Source: Dyella_A sp050749815 (GTDB taxonomy: Bacteria > Pseudomonadota > Gammaproteobacteria > Xanthomonadales > Rhodanobacteraceae). Taken from it: a DNA stretch of 64,000 nucleotides. The notes under the pieces were generated by a model. That model did not search any database and was not told the DNA's origin. It saw nothing but the letters and a program-made list of their open reading frames with translations. The stretch is from NCBI RefSeq assembly GCF_050749815.1, contig NZ_CP192735.1, positions 1,674,001-1,738,000 on the forward strand, read 5' to 3'. A program made the position numbers and the translations under genes. Of this stretch, positions 61,170 through 64,000 are shown piece by piece. Numbering within the stretch: the stretch's first letter is position 1; every line of letters begins with the position of its first letter.

Positions 61170-61628
61170 ATGATCGAGACCTTCCAGCACGGCACGCCGA
61201 TGCAACTGTGGCAGGCGCTGGTACATGAGGCCGGGCAACGCGCCGGGCATCCGCTCGACGAGACGCGCGAGAGCTATCTGGTGTTCGTGCTGCTGCGCTT
61301 CCAGCGCGACGCGCAGCTGCTCGCCCACACCCATGGCGTGGACTGGCTCGACGCGCTCGAACTGGCCGGCACCGCCCGCGGCGATGCGCTGCGCGATGTC
61401 GGTGACCGCTGCCTGCTCGTCGCCGGCCTGTTTCCGGACGTGGCCGAACGCCGGCGCGTCAGCGTGGGCTACTACGTCGACATCGGCCGCGCCGCCTATC
61501 AGGGCGTGGCCGACGCCGGCCGCCGGGCCACCGCCGCGCTCTACGAGCAGCTTGCCCAGAGCTATCGCGAACTGGTGCGCACGCTGTCGGCGATGCGTCG
61601 TCTCGAATCGGCGATGCTGCCGCGCTAG
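61170..61628 (+). CDS. Conserved hypothetical protein, helical
   Basis: This 152-residue cytosolic protein starts at an ATG with AGGGGG 10 bases upstream (a GTG at 61161 is also in frame). It is predicted all-helical, beginning MIETFQHGTPMQLWQALVHE, with LVFVLLRFQRDAQLL, GDRCLLVAGLFP and SVGYYVDIGRAAYQGVADAG in the middle. No cofactor or catalytic motif is visible. The pattern occurs in xanthomonad genomes as an uncharacterised family; I do not know its function. It ends overlapping the convergent SGNH-like gene by 4 bp. Confidence 0.78.
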   Translation: MIETFQHGTPMQLWQALVHEAGQRAGHPLDETRESYLVFVLLRFQRDAQLLAHTHGVDWLDALELAGTARGDALRDVGDRCLLVAGLFPDVAERRRVSVGYYVDIGRAAYQGVADAGRRATAALYEQLAQSYRELVRTLSAMRRLESAMLPR

Positions 61629-62395
61629 GGCGCGCCGAGCATCGCTCGCACCATTGCGGGTGAAACCAGGCAGGTTCGTGGCCGCGCATCCGGATTCACC
61701 CGGAAAAAGCCGTCCGCACTGGGCATCTGGGTATAGAGCGCGCCGCCCACGCAGGGCGCGCGCGTCGGCAAGCGGCCGGTTACCGACTGCCAGCTGCGCA
61801 CGGCCAGCAGGGCCGTGGTGGCGCGGCCGGGATGCTGCCCATCCGGCGCCAGCCAGTTCGTATCGGGCTGGGCCGCACGCAGGACGAGCCAGGCATGGCC
61901 GATGGGGATATAGGTCGCCTGCATGCGCCTGGCGATCATGCGCTCGCCATGGATCAGCGCGGGCTCGACGATGGGATTGACCTGCCAGGTACCCAGATAG
62001 AACACGCGCGCGCCGCCGGCCCGGGCGGCAGCGGCCAGTTGTGCGCTGGCTTGCGCCGCCGCCGACAATTCCCGACAGACGCTGCTTCTGGGCATGCACA
62101 CCGCGTCACCGCCGCGCTCCTGGAACACCACGTCGGTATAGCGACCGCGCGCCAGCAGGCGCGCCAGCATCGGATCGTCCAGATCATCCAGCAGGCGGGC
62201 ACCGGGCCGAGCGAACGCGTCCACCGCAACCGCCTCGCCCGGCGGCGCCAGCGAGGCAAATGCCGCCGGCAGGTTGTTGAAGTAGGTCAGGCTGTTGCCC
62301 ACGAACAACACGCGTCGATCGGCAGGCGCCGCATGCAGCGAGGAGGCCAGCAGCAGCATCGTCATCAGCCAGCACCACGTTGTCCGTCCCCGCAT
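61625..62395 (-). CDS. Exported SGNH-hydrolase-like protein
   Basis: This 256-residue protein has a signal peptide ending SSLHA (about 22). VLFVGNSLTYFNNLP follows, where GNSL stands for the SGNH block-1 GDS/GNS with the probable catalytic Ser. Near the end DGQHPG looks like the Asp-x-x-His of block V. It could be an esterase or deacetylase acting in the periplasm. The ATG has a GGAGG site. A cluster of cysteines (CMPRSSVCR, PCVGG, RTCLV) may form disulphides. Confidence 0.82.
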   Translation of the reverse strand: MRGRTTWCWLMTMLLLASSLHAAPADRRVLFVGNSLTYFNNLPAAFASLAPPGEAVAVDAFARPGARLLDDLDDPMLARLLARGRYTDVVFQERGGDAVCMPRSSVCRELSAAAQASAQLAAAARAGGARVFYLGTWQVNPIVEPALIHGERMIARRMQATYIPIGHAWLVLRAAQPDTNWLAPDGQHPGRATTALLAVRSWQSVTGRLPTRAPCVGGALYTQMPSADGFFRVNPDARPRTCLVSPAMVRAMLGAP

Positions 62396-62529
62396 GCCGC
62401 ACCTCCCGTCGTGATCCTCGTCAGGACGTAGTGACGCCCACGCGACCAGGCAAGCCTGCGCAGGGGCCCCACAGCCCGCACCTTCGCCCACGGCGGCCCA
62501 TGGCATGGCCGCGACGGGCCATGGCAGCG

Positions 62530-63798
62530 TCAGTCGAGCTCCAGTGCGGGCGTGGCAGCCTCGTCGGTCGCCATCCCTCGTTTCTCCAGTTGCCGGAGGA
62601 ACGGCGGGGGCAAGACAACCTTGCCCAGCCACCCTCGCCGGGTACCGGTAAGCACGCGCAGCATCTGACCGCGCCCGCCGGGCAGGCGCGAGAGCGGATG
62701 GAACAGCGCATCGCGCAGCGCCGGACCGAGTTTTCGTTCGGACTGGAAGAGCGGCGTCAGCCACCGGCTCCAGAAGTGATAGATGCCGATGTGGTCGCGG
62801 CGTTGGGTCTGGTATCGGGCCAGCGCCTCGGCCGTGGGCACCGGCAGGCGCAAGGCGTCGCGCAGTACCAGTGCATCGAGCAATGCCATGTTGACGCCCT
62901 GCCCCAGTTGCGGGCTCATCGCGTGCGCGGCGTCGCCGAGCAGCACCGCGCAGCCCCGATGCCATCGACGATGCGCCGTATCGCGATAGCGCGCCGGTGC
63001 CAGAGCGCGCGGCACGTCGGTGGACGCCAGCCAGTCGGCCGCCTCCGGCCAGACCGCCGCGAGCCCTGCGTGCCACGACGAGGCCGTGTCCGCGCCGGCG
63101 TCGAGCGCGGCCACCGGCAGGCTCCAGAAGAAGCTCATCCGGGGCACGGGATCGTCCGGCCGGGTGCCGACGGGCAACATACCCGCCATGCATCGCGCCG
63201 CCACGTAACGCTGGCGCAGCTCATCTGCCCACGGCCAATGCCGCTGCTCGACCAGGCACCACTGCGCGCCCCAGGGATACGGACGATCCAGCGTGGCCGG
63301 CGCGATCTGTCCGCGCAGCGACGACGCCGCACCATCGGCCACCACGACGAGATCGAAGCCAGCGTGGATGCGCCCCTCGGCGTCGATGAGGCGGCCTGCC
63401 TGCGTGTCGACCTCGACGATGGCGCACCCCGCATGCAGGCAACGGCCGTCCTGCCACGCCGCGTCGAGCAGCTGGAACAGCGCCCCGCGCTGCAGGCCGA
63501 GTCCGAACAGGCGCCGGTCCAGCTCGGCATAGCGCATGTCCATCACGGCGCGCCCCGCCGCCGTCTCGCCGAACAGGCGGGCGATCGGCCGGCCGTGCGC
63601 GAGCACCGCATCGAGCAGACCCAGCTCCCACAGCACGTGCAGGCCGATCGGCTGTAACAGGAAGCCGGCGCCGACCGGGCCCGGATGCGGCACCCGCTCG
63701 AACACCTCCACCGCATGACCGTCGCGCGACAGCAGCAGCGCCGCTGCCTGGCCGCCGCTGCCGTAGCCCACCACCGCAATCCGCAGACGCTTGCCCAT
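62530..63798 (-). CDS. FAD-dependent monooxygenase
   Basis: This 422-residue protein is of the p-hydroxybenzoate hydroxylase type. IAVVGYGSGGQAAALLLSRD is the FAD ADP-binding turn (GYGSGG instead of GGGIAG). The DG motif is FDLVVVADGAASSLR and GDAAHAMSPQLGQGVNMAL is the second FAD/ribityl-binding block. It hydroxylates an aromatic or isoprenoid-like substrate with NAD(P)H and O2. The neighbours give no clue to the substrate. Confidence 0.9.
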   Translation of the reverse strand: MGKRLRIAVVGYGSGGQAAALLLSRDGHAVEVFERVPHPGPVGAGFLLQPIGLHVLWELGLLDAVLAHGRPIARLFGETAAGRAVMDMRYAELDRRLFGLGLQRGALFQLLDAAWQDGRCLHAGCAIVEVDTQAGRLIDAEGRIHAGFDLVVVADGAASSLRGQIAPATLDRPYPWGAQWCLVEQRHWPWADELRQRYVAARCMAGMLPVGTRPDDPVPRMSFFWSLPVAALDAGADTASSWHAGLAAVWPEAADWLASTDVPRALAPARYRDTAHRRWHRGCAVLLGDAAHAMSPQLGQGVNMALLDALVLRDALRLPVPTAEALARYQTQRRDHIGIYHFWSRWLTPLFQSERKLGPALRDALFHPLSRLPGGRGQMLRVLTGTRRGWLGKVVLPPPFLRQLEKRGMATDEAATPALELD

Positions 63799-63916
63799 CC
63801 GTGCCCCTTGGCATCCTGACTATCACAACACGCGCCCGTGCCGGCGCGCCGCCTGGGCTACCATGCCGGCCCTCCCGTCTTGCCACGTGCCGAGCTTATC
63901 GGCCCCGGAGTCCTTC

Positions 63917-64000
63917 TTGGCACACTACATCGGCCCCCTGCTGACCCGCGACACCGGCGCAGCTTTGCTCGACGCCGCTCGCCGCGGCGCCACAGGGTGG
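63917..64000 (+). CDS. Start of an unrecognised gene (3' end outside window)
   Basis: A TTG start at 63917 follows GGAG by 6 bases. The frame then stays open to the window end: (M)AHYIGPLLTRDTGAALLDAA, continuing RRGATGW. Twenty-eight codons are visible, with no stop. The N-terminus looks like a soluble protein. I cannot assign a family from this fragment. Confidence 0.55.
   Translation, partial: MAHYIGPLLTRDTGAALLDAARRGATGW

Overview
The window is dense, GC-rich chromosomal DNA (about two thirds G+C by eye) from a gammaproteobacterium, most likely of the Rhodanobacteraceae/Xanthomonadaceae group (Rhodanobacter, Dyella or Luteibacter type). This placement is an inference. It rests on codon use, on the protein families present (DUF1615, DUF3014, DUF885, CurA-like reductase, chitinase with CBM5/12 modules) and on the short palindromic repeats between genes. 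I see no rRNA, tRNA, CRISPR array, insertion sequence or phage gene.

Layout. 1-5.8 kb is a catabolic cluster: the 3' end of an acyl-CoA dehydrogenase, a kinase-like APH protein, a histidine phosphatase, two SDR oxidoreductases and a CurA-like reductase. The dehydrogenase/kinase pair matches the 4-hydroxyacyl-CoA pathway arrangement (LvaA/LvaC, ACAD10/11). 3.2-3.8 kb and 6.25-7.06 kb are repeat-filled spacers. 7-13.3 kb holds an aldo/keto reductase, small membrane proteins, an SPFH lipoprotein, a TetR-cupin operon, DUF202, a lipocalin and DUF3014. 13.5-18 kb carries two cyclic-di-GMP enzymes around a lipoprotein hydrolase. 18-24.7 kb has a diheme peroxidase with a cytochrome b561, PhnA, ketopantoate reductase, a phospholipase D-type lipoprotein and a DMT exporter. 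24.8-30.7 kb is sugar-polymer degradation: a chitinase and a GH3 beta-glucosidase, each with an operator-like palindrome upstream, with tspO and an unknown gene between them. 30.8-37.7 kb has a DksA-like zinc finger protein, three more diguanylate cyclases and an MHS transporter.

The most notable locus is 37,747-38,904 on the minus strand. A stand-alone methyltransferase of the tetrapyrrole-methylase fold carries the conserved blocks of the borosin (omphalotin-type) backbone alpha-N-methyltransferases. It is followed by a 77-residue protein that looks like a split-borosin precursor: a short helical binding domain, then an acidic, Pro-rich tail. The precursor lies 31 bp upstream of a TPR-GGEEF diguanylate cyclase, so the peptide system may be transcribed with a cyclic-di-GMP enzyme.

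39-49 kb holds a DUF1615 lipoprotein, a GtrII-type glucosyltransferase, a YadA-like trimeric adhesin, a GST, an amidase and pbpC. 49-54.6 kb is a bacterial alpha-2-macroglobulin gene joined to pbpC through a small unknown exported protein. 54.7-64 kb has another GST, two YCII-type proteins, a flavin-dependent halogenase with no biosynthetic cluster around it, a DUF885 lipoprotein, an SGNH-like protein, an FAD monooxygenase and the start of an unrecognised gene.
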